Assembly (NCBI GenBank): GCA_030148865.1
Contig: JASBSR010000021.1
Span: 1-64,000 of the forward strand
Direction: 5' to 3'
DNA: 64,000 bases
Source: Gammaproteobacteria bacterium
GTDB lineage: Bacteria; Pseudomonadota; Gammaproteobacteria; SZUA-229
The first letter of the stretch is position 1, and each line of letters begins with the position of its first letter. The notes under the pieces were generated by a model. That model was not told the DNA's origin and made no database searches. It saw nothing but the letters and a program-made list of their open reading frames with translations. The translations under genes were made by a program, and so were the position numbers. Positions 29,086 through 38,827 of the stretch are shown in pieces.

Positions 29086-31803
29086 TTAAATCCGGTACTC
29101 AATCAAGCGTGTGATTTCATGATTGAGTCTGTCTGCGGCTGAACCGAGCTCGTCATACTGTGCAGTATCGATGATATGCTCGAAGTACTCTGCCGCTTCT
29201 CGCAGGGCGGGTGTGCCGCAACAGCGTGACGCACCGTGCAATTTGTGGACGTGAGCTTTAAGGTTAGCGAGATCATTTGTGTCTAGCGCAGTGGCGATAT
29301 TCGTTTGATACTCGGGCAAATCAACTTTCAGCATATTGGCCAGCTCGATTGCGAGCGAAGCATTGCCTGCTGTGAATTTTTCAGCTTCTTCCATCGAAAA
29401 GACCATGTTGCTAATAGTTGACTGGGGTGCAGATATGACACCACGATCAACACTGTCTAACCAGCGAGAAATCACAGTTTGCATCATCTGCTCACTGACA
29501 GGTTTGATCATAATATCGTTCATGCCGGATTCAAATACACGCATTCGCTCTGCTGGCATAGCATTGGCTGTGAGTGCGATAATAATCGGGGTGGTTTGAC
29601 CTGGCAGTTGGCGGATACGTTTAGTTGTTGCGTATCCATCAAGTCCAGGCATATGTAGATCCATAAAAATAATATCGAAGTCCTGTTCTTTAACCATTGT
29701 TATAGCAGTTTCGCCAGTGGAGGTTGTGATGATCTGTGCATCATGTTGACGCAATATAATCTCTGCCAGTCGCAGATTAATCGCATTATCATCTACCACC
29801 AGAACTCTAATATTTGACCAGTTGAGCTGCGCATCGTGGTGATCGCGATAGGTGTCTTCGTCCGGTGTATGTGTGCTGCTGCTCAAATTGCAAAGCGCGG
29901 TATATATTTGTTTTTGTGAGCTGGAAAAAAATACTACTTTGTCTGCGCCAGTCGTGTATATGAGTTGAGCGTCACTCTGCGCGTTCGAGCTGATTATAGC
30001 CAAGCGTGGTTTATCAGTAGTATGCCATGCCAGGGTGCTGTGGCCTGTTCTTATACTGACAAGCTCGGTAAGAGTGAGGCAACTGATAGCAATATCAAAA
30101 CTCTCGTTTGATATCTTGTGGCTGGTTTGTGAGGTTGTGATCTCACAACCCCAATACTCAAGCATGGCGCTAATAGAAGTGCGGCATAAATCAGAGTTAG
30201 CGCTTAGTGCTACTCTGGTGCCCGCCAGACAGGTATCCTTTATGACAGGCTTTGCTGTAGATTGTATGGGTACTCGAAACCAGAATCGAGAGCCTTCATT
30301 TTCGACGCTGTCAAAATCGATATTGCCCTCCATAAGCAAGGTAAGCTTTCTGGATATTACCAGGCCGAGCCCGGTGCCGCCAAAGCGTCGTGTAATGGAA
30401 GTGTCAGCTTGAGTAAACGCGTGGAACAGGGTTTGTTTGCTGGACTGACTCATGCCAATGCCAGTGTCACTAACGGTGAAGCTAATACCATCGCGTTTCT
30501 TGTCTGGAGTAGACTGAATTTCGAGATACACATAACCATCGTCAGTAAACTTAATTGCGTTACCGATCAAATTTATTAGTACCTGGCGAATACGTACTGG
30601 GTCGGTTCTGACCTGGCGAGGGACATCTTTATGCAGGCAATAGATTAAATCAATGCCTTTATCATAGGCTGACGGACTTAGGAGATCGATGACTTCCTCG
30701 ATGATGTCAAGTAAATTAAATTCGACAACTGATATCTCAAGTTTTCCTGATTCTATTTTTGACAGGTCGAGAATGTCATCAATAATATTGAGCAGGTTAC
30801 TCGCAGACTTTCGTATTGTAGTAATGTAATCTTTTTGTTGTTCATTGAGATCTGTATTATCAATCAGCTCTGAGAAGCCCATGATTCCACACAAGGGGGT
30901 TCTGATCTCATGACTCATGTTTGCCAGAAATTCAGACTTCGCCCGGCTGGCAGCCAGTGCATTAGAGCGTGTTATATCAAGCTCAGCATTTCGTAACTCG
31001 AGCTCTTCCAGGGTTTGCTGGAGCTCATGAGTGAAGTCGTTGATTCTGGATTCCATGTCTTCCTGATAGGACTGTAATTCATTAGCCATAGAATTTACAT
31101 ATGATTCAAGAACTCCAAGCTCACCAGGCGCATCTTGTGTAACACGTGTTTTAAAATCACCTGATGCAATCTTGCGTACAGTATTTGTTAGCAATAGTAC
31201 TGGGATAGCGATTTGTCGACTGACCCGAACAGCGAGAATAAATCCTGCCACGAGTATCACAGCAGTTAGCATAACCGCTTTGTTTAGACTGGCGATTTTT
31301 TGCTCATCACTATGATATGTTGTTACCGCTAACTCAACATAGCCAATAATGTCTTCGGGTAGAGAGTTATTATATGTATCCAGAACTGGACTATCACTAA
31401 AATCATCAATCGATACTTCCTGTGACGTGATTGGTACTTCAAACTTTATTTGTTTTGTTTTGATTATTTTACGCCAGATCGAATGTGAGACGGGGCGAGA
31501 CGTGTTGTCGTGTAGAGAGATGAGAGTATTATTGAATCTGTCTCTAATTGTGATCGCAACAACGTCCTGGTCATCTAAAGAATTTTTTAAGGTTGGTTCG
31601 AGAAATTGAGTGTTCCCTGAGAAAACAGCGTACTCGGACGCGGGGGCAATTTGTGTGGCAATTGATTCACCGTGTTTGCGTAACGAGTTACTAATGTACT
31701 CGATTTGTGCGTACGTGAAGTAAACTGCGAGCCCGAGTCCTACGAATAGTGCTGGCAGAAGCGCGAGTACTACAATTTGTTTTCGTATGCTCCAGTTTTT
31801 CAT
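29086..31803 (-). CDS. BarA-like hybrid sensor histidine kinase
   Basis: A 905-residue tripartite kinase. TM1 is at about 10-30, a periplasmic sensor at about 35-170, TM2 at about 175-192 and a HAMP domain at about 193-246. The HisKA domain has H298 in the ANMSHEIRTPL motif. The ATPase domain has NLIGNAIKFTDDG and GGTGLGLVI. A degenerate receiver (about 525-640) precedes a functional one with phospho-acceptor D715 (FMDLHMPG). The C-terminal HPt has H853. It signals by a four-step phosphorelay. The ATG overlaps the upstream binding-protein stop by 4 bases; no response regulator is adjacent. Confidence 0.94.
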   Translation of the reverse strand: MKNWSIRKQIVVLALLPALFVGLGLAVYFTYAQIEYISNSLRKHGESIATQIAPASEYAVFSGNTQFLEPTLKNSLDDQDVVAITIRDRFNNTLISLHDNTSRPVSHSIWRKIIKTKQIKFEVPITSQEVSIDDFSDSPVLDTYNNSLPEDIIGYVELAVTTYHSDEQKIASLNKAVMLTAVILVAGFILAVRVSRQIAIPVLLLTNTVRKIASGDFKTRVTQDAPGELGVLESYVNSMANELQSYQEDMESRINDFTHELQQTLEELELRNAELDITRSNALAASRAKSEFLANMSHEIRTPLCGIMGFSELIDNTDLNEQQKDYITTIRKSASNLLNIIDDILDLSKIESGKLEISVVEFNLLDIIEEVIDLLSPSAYDKGIDLIYCLHKDVPRQVRTDPVRIRQVLINLIGNAIKFTDDGYVYLEIQSTPDKKRDGISFTVSDTGIGMSQSSKQTLFHAFTQADTSITRRFGGTGLGLVISRKLTLLMEGNIDFDSVENEGSRFWFRVPIQSTAKPVIKDTCLAGTRVALSANSDLCRTSISAMLEYWGCEITTSQTSHKISNESFDIAISCLTLTELVSIRTGHSTLAWHTTDKPRLAIISSNAQSDAQLIYTTGADKVVFFSSSQKQIYTALCNLSSSTHTPDEDTYRDHHDAQLNWSNIRVLVVDDNAINLRLAEIILRQHDAQIITTSTGETAITMVKEQDFDIIFMDLHMPGLDGYATTKRIRQLPGQTTPIIIALTANAMPAERMRVFESGMNDIMIKPVSEQMMQTVISRWLDSVDRGVISAPQSTISNMVFSMEEAEKFTAGNASLAIELANMLKVDLPEYQTNIATALDTNDLANLKAHVHKLHGASRCCGTPALREAAEYFEHIIDTAQYDELGSAADRLNHEITRLIEYRI

Positions 31804-32756
31804 AAACCCGTCTCCATGTCTTTGAGTGACTTATGCAAAGTCTCTTCTGAAGATATATTTAGATCCAGTGCATTTGCTACCTGCTTGTTAATGCTAACCG
31901 TGAAATCTTTTGGGTAAACGCTGGTACGAACAATTGGCTGAAAAGCGTTATCGATTTCCAGGATTGAGTCTGCAACTTGTTGTGCGATCTGTTCAGATGA
32001 TGAATACACTGCTGCGAGTGCGCCAGCGTTAACGAAATTGTCTGAAAACCCAATGACAGGTATTCTCTGGCGGTACGCAGATAGAAGTATATTTTTAACA
32101 GAATGGCGGTTGTATACACGGCTGTCGGGAAGAGCAAGAATCACGTCGTTTGATATAACGAGCTTATCAAGTGCACCAGGAAGATCTTCATCATTGCTGA
32201 TAAGCTCGTCTGAAACTTTGATACCAAGTTTTTTAGCGCAGGCGCGTAGTTCTACAAGACGTGAGTCGTCCGATTCACTTGTCATATAACCAATATGCTT
32301 CCATTGACTATTGATAGTGCGTATTAAATATAAGTGCCGGCATGCAGGCTGAGTAATTTCTATATTAATATAGCTTGTATTTCCTGAAGTTTTTTCGACT
32401 CTGTTGTTAGAATCATCAATATAGATAATATTATTATGTAATATCCTCAGTTGCTTATCGATAGTTTGTTGTGTGCCTATGCTGATGATTAGATCGTCGG
32501 GGCCAATTTGAGATGTGTCGTTATTGCTAAGGTATTTAACTCGGTCTGTGCGATTATATATGCTGATTTTCTCATATAGCGCACTCGCCAGTTGTTTCTG
32601 AAAATCATTATTTTCCGAGTAGTATACGACGATCTTATCTATATTCTCTGCATAGCTCATTGTGTTCGGGAGTGCTGTAAATAACATACACGCGAGTATG
32701 CCTGTGAGACGTCTGGTCTCAGTTACGGCGAGCGCTTTGAGGAGTCCAGAATGCAT
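31800..32756 (-). CDS. ABC transporter substrate-binding-like protein (TrpX/PF04392 type)
   Basis: A 318-residue exported protein with a signal peptide ending near MSYA (about residue 35). Two Rossmann-like lobes include KIVVYYSENNDFQKQL, IGYMTSESDD, VILALPDSRVYN and IPVIGFSDNFVNAGALAAVY. This is the ABC_sub_bind layout. No ABC permease or ATPase is adjacent, so it more likely presents a ligand to the sensor kinase encoded next, which it overlaps by 4 bases. It follows the TonB receptor gene by 8 bases. The ligand is unknown. Confidence 0.78.
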   Translation of the reverse strand: MHSGLLKALAVTETRRLTGILACMLFTALPNTMSYAENIDKIVVYYSENNDFQKQLASALYEKISIYNRTDRVKYLSNNDTSQIGPDDLIISIGTQQTIDKQLRILHNNIIYIDDSNNRVEKTSGNTSYINIEITQPACRHLYLIRTINSQWKHIGYMTSESDDSRLVELRACAKKLGIKVSDELISNDEDLPGALDKLVISNDVILALPDSRVYNRHSVKNILLSAYRQRIPVIGFSDNFVNAGALAAVYSSSEQIAQQVADSILEIDNAFQPIVRTSVYPKDFTVSINKQVANALDLNISSEETLHKSLKDMETGL

Positions 32757-32764
32757 GTGTATTG

Positions 32765-34816
32765 TTATCTGTATTGAAGTCTGAGTTCAAGATAGGCCGT
32801 CAGGTTCTGTACGATTCTTGGACCGGCTTCTGGATATTTGTCGTAGTTGCTGTAATCCCCGGTTATATTCTTCAGTGTTAGTGATATTGAGCCTTTGTCG
32901 TTATTCATCCGCAGGTGCCTGCTCAGGCGGATATCCATGGTGCGATAATCATTTGAGGCATCGTTCCGTGCGTCGATCCAGGAAAACTGTCCAACATAGT
33001 AGTATCCCAGACTACCGCTGTATTTGCTATTGAACTGCTTGATAGCGAATATCGAGCCGGAATTATTCGGTGCCGACTCTGTGAAATTTCGGCTATTGCC
33101 GCTTGTTATGGGGTCGTTGGAATCAATTGTGAGATGACTGGCGCTCATAGTTATCCGTAACGAGGGGTCGATATAATAGTCAACCTCTGCTTCAATACCT
33201 TTAATGGTGGTGCTGTTATCGTTTATTAGTACGTGTGTTTCGCCATCCAGATCTGCGATGAGTCTTTTTTGTTCTCTAATTAGATGGCTGAGTGTGTCTC
33301 TGAAAATACGCGCATTAAAAAGCAGGTCGTCATTCAAATAACGCCCGTAATAGCCCACATCTCGGCTGAGTATCTCTTCATTATCAAGTTTTTCTGCGGG
33401 GCCTACCTGCTGGTCGAAAATAGTACCTATTGGTGTTCCATTATTGGTGAGTGTGTGGCTAAGTGAAAAGTCACCATATTCCTCAATAATAAACGGACTC
33501 CTCACTGCTTTTGAAATACTAAAGCGAAAACTGTGCTGTGGTGTAAACTTATGTATGTATGCCAGTCTTGGCGATTTATTGGCCGCTCCCATTGAGCTGG
33601 TTTTCTCCACGGCAATTCCGAAGTTAATGATGTCATTTTTTGTTGCGTGCCATTCAGTATTGCTGAAGATACGATACGTCTCACGCCGCATGACGTCATT
33701 CGTGCCAAGATAATAGGGCGCCTGCCCAATGTCCTGCTGTAAAGCTCCTCCCCAGATGAAACGTATCTCATCATTTAGCTGCATGTAATGTGTGGCTTCA
33801 AGGTTATGTCGTTGTGATTTCAAACTGAAATCCAGCGGGATAGTAAATGGGTCGGCGGGAATACCAAATACTACCGGATCTATTATTCTGGAATTGGACT
33901 TGTCATTTTTATCCAGAAGGTTGTAGTAATATTGCAGCACCAGGGTATTGTCGTTACTAAAATTATTTTCGTATTTTATGAACTGATAAAATGTTTCGTT
34001 GTTTGACTCCCGTATTGGTTTTATACCAAGTGATGTATAGTTTCGGTCTGTTTGAATATCTGCCATACCGTAGCCACCCTGATAAGTAAGCTGTTTGTGG
34101 CTGTCTATTTGATAGTCGATTCGATAATCCAGAGCCTTTGCTCCCAGGTCATCGTGATTTTCTATTCCATCAGCACGATCCTGGCCATTATCGTTTTGTG
34201 TTGAGAGGGTGAAGCGATAATCCAGGTCACCGAAACTCTTGCCGAAGCGATACGTTGCATCAATAATGTCGTGGTTACCGGCGACGATTTTTACCAGTTT
34301 TCCCTGGTCTTCGATGGCCTGGCGTGTGATGATATTGATCACAGCAAGAAAAGAATTTGAGCCGTAGCTGGCGGCGTTGGGACCACGTGAAACTTCGATG
34401 CGTTCTATGTCTTCCATATTGATGGGCAACATGTTCCAGGCGACGCCGCCGAGCATGGGCTCGTAAATCGAGCGTCCGTCGATCAATACCTGCATCTGTT
34501 TTGAAAATTGATCAGTGTGGCCATGGTAGGCGACCACAATTTTAGGCTCATCGCCAAACTCGTTGACACTATTGCCAACCACCATGCCGGGTACCAGTCG
34601 CAGCACTTCCGGGATGGTGCGCGCACCCGAGGCATCGATAATCTGGCGGTCGATAATACTGATTGCAACTGGGGTTTCTGAAGCGGGTTGTTCGAGCCGG
34701 CTGGCGGATAATACAACCGGCATTTCAAAAAAAGGGTCATCCTGATTCGCGGAAACGGATGCGGGTAGTAATACCAGGCTGGTTGAAAACAGAGTGTATC
34801 GACATGCGTTAGTCAT
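32765..34816 (-). CDS. TonB-dependent outer-membrane receptor
   Basis: A protein of about 683 residues with a signal peptide ending SVSA. A plug domain (about 30-155) includes PVVLSASRLEQPASETP, IPEVLRLVPGMVVG and ERIEVSRGPNAASYGSNSFLAVINI. A beta-barrel with a C-terminal aromatic-ending strand follows (LTAYLELRLQYR). Such receptors import iron chelates, cobalamin or sugars using TonB energy. The AAGGG site favours the ATG at 34816 over 34822. It is the first gene of a three-gene operon that continues with the binding protein and the hybrid kinase. Confidence 0.9.
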   Translation of the reverse strand: MTNACRYTLFSTSLVLLPASVSANQDDPFFEMPVVLSASRLEQPASETPVAISIIDRQIIDASGARTIPEVLRLVPGMVVGNSVNEFGDEPKIVVAYHGHTDQFSKQMQVLIDGRSIYEPMLGGVAWNMLPINMEDIERIEVSRGPNAASYGSNSFLAVINIITRQAIEDQGKLVKIVAGNHDIIDATYRFGKSFGDLDYRFTLSTQNDNGQDRADGIENHDDLGAKALDYRIDYQIDSHKQLTYQGGYGMADIQTDRNYTSLGIKPIRESNNETFYQFIKYENNFSNDNTLVLQYYYNLLDKNDKSNSRIIDPVVFGIPADPFTIPLDFSLKSQRHNLEATHYMQLNDEIRFIWGGALQQDIGQAPYYLGTNDVMRRETYRIFSNTEWHATKNDIINFGIAVEKTSSMGAANKSPRLAYIHKFTPQHSFRFSISKAVRSPFIIEEYGDFSLSHTLTNNGTPIGTIFDQQVGPAEKLDNEEILSRDVGYYGRYLNDDLLFNARIFRDTLSHLIREQKRLIADLDGETHVLINDNSTTIKGIEAEVDYYIDPSLRITMSASHLTIDSNDPITSGNSRNFTESAPNNSGSIFAIKQFNSKYSGSLGYYYVGQFSWIDARNDASNDYRTMDIRLSRHLRMNNDKGSISLTLKNITGDYSNYDKYPEAGPRIVQNLTAYLELRLQYR

Positions 34817-34956
34817 GTGCATCCCTTGTTGTTATGGTGTTGGGCATAAATCAGCATTAGCTCAAACTGGGGTGATGATATACTGCCCCAACACTTCGGC
34901 AAGTGTAGCAGTTTGCGCCTGCCGATACACCCAAAATTTAATATAACCCGTTGATT

Positions 34957-35856
34957 ATGAAGCATACATTGTATACAGTTTTGGCTGATTGCATCGGCAA
35001 TACTCCACTGGTCAAGCTCCAGAAACTGGGTGCCGACAGCAGTAATATTATGCTGGTGAAACTCGAAGGAAATAATCCGGCGGGCTCGGTAAAAGATCGG
35101 CCCGCGCTCAATATGATCTTGCAGGCACAGCGTCGCGGTGATATTCAGCCCGGTGATACTCTAATTGAGGCCACCAGTGGAAATACCGGCATTGCGCTGG
35201 CGATGGCGGCAGCCGTTATGAATTATCGTATGGTGCTGATCATGCCTGAGAGCATGAGCGAAGAACGCCGCGCCGCGATGAAAGCATATGGTGCTGAGCT
35301 AATCCTGGTGACGGCTGAACAGAGCATGGAAGGCGCGCGTGATCTGGCCTTGCAGATGCAGGCCGACGGCAAGGGGCGGGTGCTCGACCAGTTCAATAAT
35401 CCGGATAATCCTGCAGCACATTATATTGGTACCGGGCCTGAAATCTGGCGCCAGACTGATGGCGGCATCACGCATTTTATCAGTGCGATGGGAACCACCG
35501 GCACCATCATGGGGACATCTAAATATTTGAAAGAACAGAATGCCGAGGTCAAGATTGTTGGCGTACAACCGGAAGCGGGCTCGAAAATCCCTGGCATCCG
35601 GCGTTGGCCGCCAGAATATCTGCCCGGCATATTCGAAGCCGCGCGCGTTGATCTAACACTTGATGTCAGTCAGGCCGAAGCCGAACAGACCACGCGTGAA
35701 CTGGCAACACAGGAAGGAATTTTTTGCGGAATATCATCCGGTGGTGCGGTGGCGGCCATGCTCAAGCTTGGTCAACAGGTCGAGAATGCAATCATGGTCA
35801 GTATTATCTGTGATCGTGGTGATCGTTATATGTCGTCGGGTGTGTTTCCGGCCTGA
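34957..35856 (+). CDS. cysM: Cysteine synthase B
   Basis: A protein of about 299 residues in the O-acetylserine sulfhydrylase family. The PLP Lys is in PAGSVKDRPA (K46), the substrate loop is TSGNTG (74-79), and a GTTGTIMG phosphate loop and the CysM-type RRWPPEYLPGIF segment are present. CysM makes cysteine from O-acetylserine and sulfide or thiosulfate. ATG at 34957 is preferred; TTG at 34951 is in frame. It lies 11 bases ahead of rlmD. A TATACT at about 34877 could be its -10 element (weak). Confidence 0.93.
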   Translation: MKHTLYTVLADCIGNTPLVKLQKLGADSSNIMLVKLEGNNPAGSVKDRPALNMILQAQRRGDIQPGDTLIEATSGNTGIALAMAAAVMNYRMVLIMPESMSEERRAAMKAYGAELILVTAEQSMEGARDLALQMQADGKGRVLDQFNNPDNPAAHYIGTGPEIWRQTDGGITHFISAMGTTGTIMGTSKYLKEQNAEVKIVGVQPEAGSKIPGIRRWPPEYLPGIFEAARVDLTLDVSQAEAEQTTRELATQEGIFCGISSGGAVAAMLKLGQQVENAIMVSIICDRGDRYMSSGVFPA

Positions 35857-35867
35857 TGTTTTAAGAT

Positions 35868-37214
35868 ATGGCGAAGCAACACAGGCGCAAGCGTAGAATA
35901 CGATTGCCTGAAGAATCCGTGATCGCAGACGTCACCGGGCTTTCTGCCGAAGGTCGTGGTATTACGCATGTCGACGCCCGTACCGTGTTCGTTGCCCAGG
36001 CCTTGCCGGGCGAACGCGTCAGTTTTAAATACACCCGCATCACAGAAAAAGTCGCCGAAGCGCGCGTGGTGGAACTGTTGCAGCAGGCATCCAGTGATAG
36101 AGTACAAGCCAGATGTGCAGTTTTCGGTTTATGCGGCGGTTGCAGTTTGCAGCACATGTCATCTGCAGCCCAAATCGAGCTCAAACAAAAAACCCTGCTC
36201 GAACACTTACAGCACATCGGTAAGATTGCGCCCAGAAAAATATTGCCGCCGCTTATGGGTCCGGTATGGCAGTATCGGCACAAGGCGCGCCTCGGCGTGC
36301 GCTATGTGCACAAAAAACAAAAAGTGCTGGTCGGCTTTCGCGAGAGCAACTCATCCTTTATCACCGATACCGAGCGTTGCGATATTCTGCATCCCTCAGT
36401 AGGCGAGATACTGGAACTTCTGGCACAGTGCATTCATGATCTGGAAATACGCGAGCAGATTCCACAGATCGAAGTCGCGATCGGCGATCAATGTGCTGCG
36501 CTGGTGTTTCGACATTTACAGCCGATGCCTGCCTCGGATAGAAAAAAACTGGCTGATTTTTGTCAGCAGCATAATCTTCATGCATGGTTACAAGCGGGTA
36601 AACCGGATCAGTTAGAGCCATTGTGGCCGCAAACTCCTGAGCCACTGAGTTATGAGTTGCCAGAATTCAATGTGCGTATCGAGTTCGAGCCTTCAGATTT
36701 TACGCAGATTAATACCGATTTAAACCGCAGTATGGTACGCCGGGTTATCGAGCTACTAGAGCTGGAACCAGAACATCGCATACTGGATTTATTTTGTGGT
36801 CTGGGAAACTTTTCACTGCCCATGGCGAAACATTCTGCGCATGTAACCGGTGTCGAAGGTGCGGAAGAAATGGTGCAAAAAGCGCGTGCGAATGCCTTAC
36901 GTAATCAGATTGACAATACAGAATTCATCCACGCAAATTTATATGATGAAGCTTTGTTCAGCGCACCATGGCTCAAGCAAAATTATGACCGTATTCTGCT
37001 GGACCCGCCACGCTCGGGTGCGGTGGAAATTCTACCGTATTTAAAAAAAATGCAGGCGCAGCGAATTGTCTATGTGTCCTGTCACCCGGCGACACTGGCA
37101 CGTGACGCCGGTGTGCTGGTCAATGAGCTCGGCTATAAACTGGTGTTCGCCGGGGTGATGGATATGTTTCCACACACCGCGCATGTTGAATCAATCGCGG
37201 TTTTCGAAAAATAG
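35868..37214 (+). CDS. rlmD: 23S rRNA (uracil(1939)-C5)-methyltransferase RlmD
   Basis: A 448-residue enzyme with a TRAM domain (about 15-72). Four cysteines suited to a [4Fe-4S] cluster follow (CAVFGLCGGC and a later TERC). The SAM-binding Rossmann domain carries LDLFCGLGNFSLPMA (about 306-320), and LLDPPRSG and the catalytic Cys in VYVSCHPAT are present. The family methylates U1939 of 23S rRNA. The gene follows cysM by 11 bases, so the two are probably co-transcribed. Confidence 0.95.
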   Translation: MAKQHRRKRRIRLPEESVIADVTGLSAEGRGITHVDARTVFVAQALPGERVSFKYTRITEKVAEARVVELLQQASSDRVQARCAVFGLCGGCSLQHMSSAAQIELKQKTLLEHLQHIGKIAPRKILPPLMGPVWQYRHKARLGVRYVHKKQKVLVGFRESNSSFITDTERCDILHPSVGEILELLAQCIHDLEIREQIPQIEVAIGDQCAALVFRHLQPMPASDRKKLADFCQQHNLHAWLQAGKPDQLEPLWPQTPEPLSYELPEFNVRIEFEPSDFTQINTDLNRSMVRRVIELLELEPEHRILDLFCGLGNFSLPMAKHSAHVTGVEGAEEMVQKARANALRNQIDNTEFIHANLYDEALFSAPWLKQNYDRILLDPPRSGAVEILPYLKKMQAQRIVYVSCHPATLARDAGVLVNELGYKLVFAGVMDMFPHTAHVESIAVFEK

Positions 37215-37225
37215 TTACTATACTA

Positions 37226-37873
37226 CTACTGACTAGCTGCGACTGATGTCGGTAGTTGATTCAGTAATGACTGATCATACCAGTCTGACATATCGTCGTA
37301 CATTTCGCCTTTGAGAATATAGTAAGGGGATTTGTAATAAATTAGAACGTCATGGAAGGGGTCGGTCAGTATTTTGCTGAACCAGACAATGCCTGACTGT
37401 ATATCCATTAAAAAGAACAGGTGGACAGTTCTGAATAACAAAGCACCAAGTCCAATCCATAACCAGACGATCGCAGTATTGTAGAGCAGGCCGTGTAAAT
37501 CTGTCGGAATTTCCAGCAGGCCGAATAGCGATGGCTTGAAATACAGTAGCACAGGCGCGAGTATCCAGATTGACAACAGTACGACTTTTCGCTGTAAATT
37601 GTACCCAACTTTTATGCTTTCCTTATAAGTATGGGAGGCCTGGTTGATATCATCATAGGTTTTCGGTTCAAAGAAAAAATGTCCAATTTGTCTAAGTATC
37701 ATCGCTAATAACCAGCCAACCATCACTGCAATAACAGGATCAATAAATATCAGGATATAACTGGCAAGGAAGCAGGATGCGCTGAGTAAGTGTAATAGTT
37801 GATTGACTCGGTTGTGGTGATAATAACGATGGTCGTCCCAGCGTTGTTGTCGAAGTTCTTTGATGAAATTCAT
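37226..37873 (-). CDS. Mpo1/DUF962-like membrane protein
   Basis: A 215-residue protein with several membrane segments (about 30-62, 98-115, 130-150). The N-terminal block HRYYHHNRVNQLLHLL followed by QIGHFFFEP (about 83-91) matches the His-rich core of the Mpo1/DUF962 family. In yeast, Mpo1 is an Fe(II)-dependent dioxygenase of 2-hydroxy fatty acids. The bacterial function is unproven. It is the last gene of the minus-strand unit that includes psd, a PHP-GT4 fusion and an aminotransferase, with 35 bases after psd. Confidence 0.55.
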   Translation of the reverse strand: MNFIKELRQQRWDDHRYYHHNRVNQLLHLLSASCFLASYILIFIDPVIAVMVGWLLAMILRQIGHFFFEPKTYDDINQASHTYKESIKVGYNLQRKVVLLSIWILAPVLLYFKPSLFGLLEIPTDLHGLLYNTAIVWLWIGLGALLFRTVHLFFLMDIQSGIVWFSKILTDPFHDVLIYYKSPYYILKGEMYDDMSDWYDQSLLNQLPTSVAASQ

Positions 37874-37908
37874 AATGGTTACCTGTTGTTCCTGATTTAA
37901 TGTGTATT

Positions 37909-38784
37909 TTAGTTGGTTGATAGTGCGTCAATCAGCAGTGGCTCGCCCATTCGTATGTTTTTTCCAGGTTCAATTTCTTCGCAGCATTCATAATTTTCGC
38001 TGGCAAATACAATAATGGTCGATCCATGCTGGAAATATCCCATTTCATCACCCTTGGTATAATGGGTGTTGCAAGCTAACTTGTTAGGACCAGCGTATTT
38101 CAGATCAAGATCAAAATTAAGACAATTAAACTTCATGCTGGCAACAAGTACAGCGGCAACAGGAACCAGCGTAATGCTATGATCGTGTGCCATCGGGTGC
38201 AATTCGATAACGGCGCGCTCGTTCTTACAGAATAGTTTATCAATACGTTTGAGGGCGACTGGATTTACATTCCAGACGTCACCTGATATGTATGTCACTT
38301 CACTTACAGCGCAATCAAGTGGTGCATGAAAACGGTGGTACATGCTGGATTTAAGCCGCAGTGTCACGTATGAGCCGTTGCGATACTTTTCCAGCATGAA
38401 TTCATCAGGAATTAATTCATTGAGCTCATAGGGGTAGCCTTTGGCCTGGAGTACCGTTGTGCCTGATATTTTTCCGCAGGCACCGACAATGGCGTCACAG
38501 GGGCTGATCACGATATTGTTGCGAGTGTCCAGCGGTCTGGCACCAGGTTTTAGCTCACGTATAAAACACTGGTGTAAGCTTGAAAACTGGCTGTGCTTTG
38601 ATTCTTCCAGATTGATGTCATCAGCGAAAAGTCGCCAGACAAACATCGAGACTCGGGTAATCAATGGGTTTTCAATACGACTGTACCAGCCCATAAAATG
38701 CGTTAATAAATGACGTGGTATGCGATTGGTGAGCAGAAAGTTGACCTGTTCCATCCGGCCGAAGGAGCGAGTTAGTCGTGTCAT
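37909..38784 (-). CDS. psd: Phosphatidylserine decarboxylase proenzyme
   Basis: A 291-residue proenzyme. The self-cleavage motif is GST (G254-S255, in YFQHGSTIIVF), which creates the pyruvoyl group. The catalytic-type Asp is at SPCDAIVG (about D97) and the His at YHRFHAP (H150/H153). The enzyme makes phosphatidylethanolamine from phosphatidylserine at the membrane. The normal motif reads (L/F)GST; QHGST here is unusual. Its place among an aminotransferase, a PHP-GT4 fusion and an Mpo1-like gene suggests it may decarboxylate a different lipid. No pssA lies nearby. Confidence 0.85.
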   Translation of the reverse strand: MTRLTRSFGRMEQVNFLLTNRIPRHLLTHFMGWYSRIENPLITRVSMFVWRLFADDINLEESKHSQFSSLHQCFIRELKPGARPLDTRNNIVISPCDAIVGACGKISGTTVLQAKGYPYELNELIPDEFMLEKYRNGSYVTLRLKSSMYHRFHAPLDCAVSEVTYISGDVWNVNPVALKRIDKLFCKNERAVIELHPMAHDHSITLVPVAAVLVASMKFNCLNFDLDLKYAGPNKLACNTHYTKGDEMGYFQHGSTIIVFASENYECCEEIEPGKNIRMGEPLLIDALSTN

Positions 38785-38827
38785 GTTATATATTGCTGGT
38801 AAAAGGCTTTATGGGTATATGTGCCAT

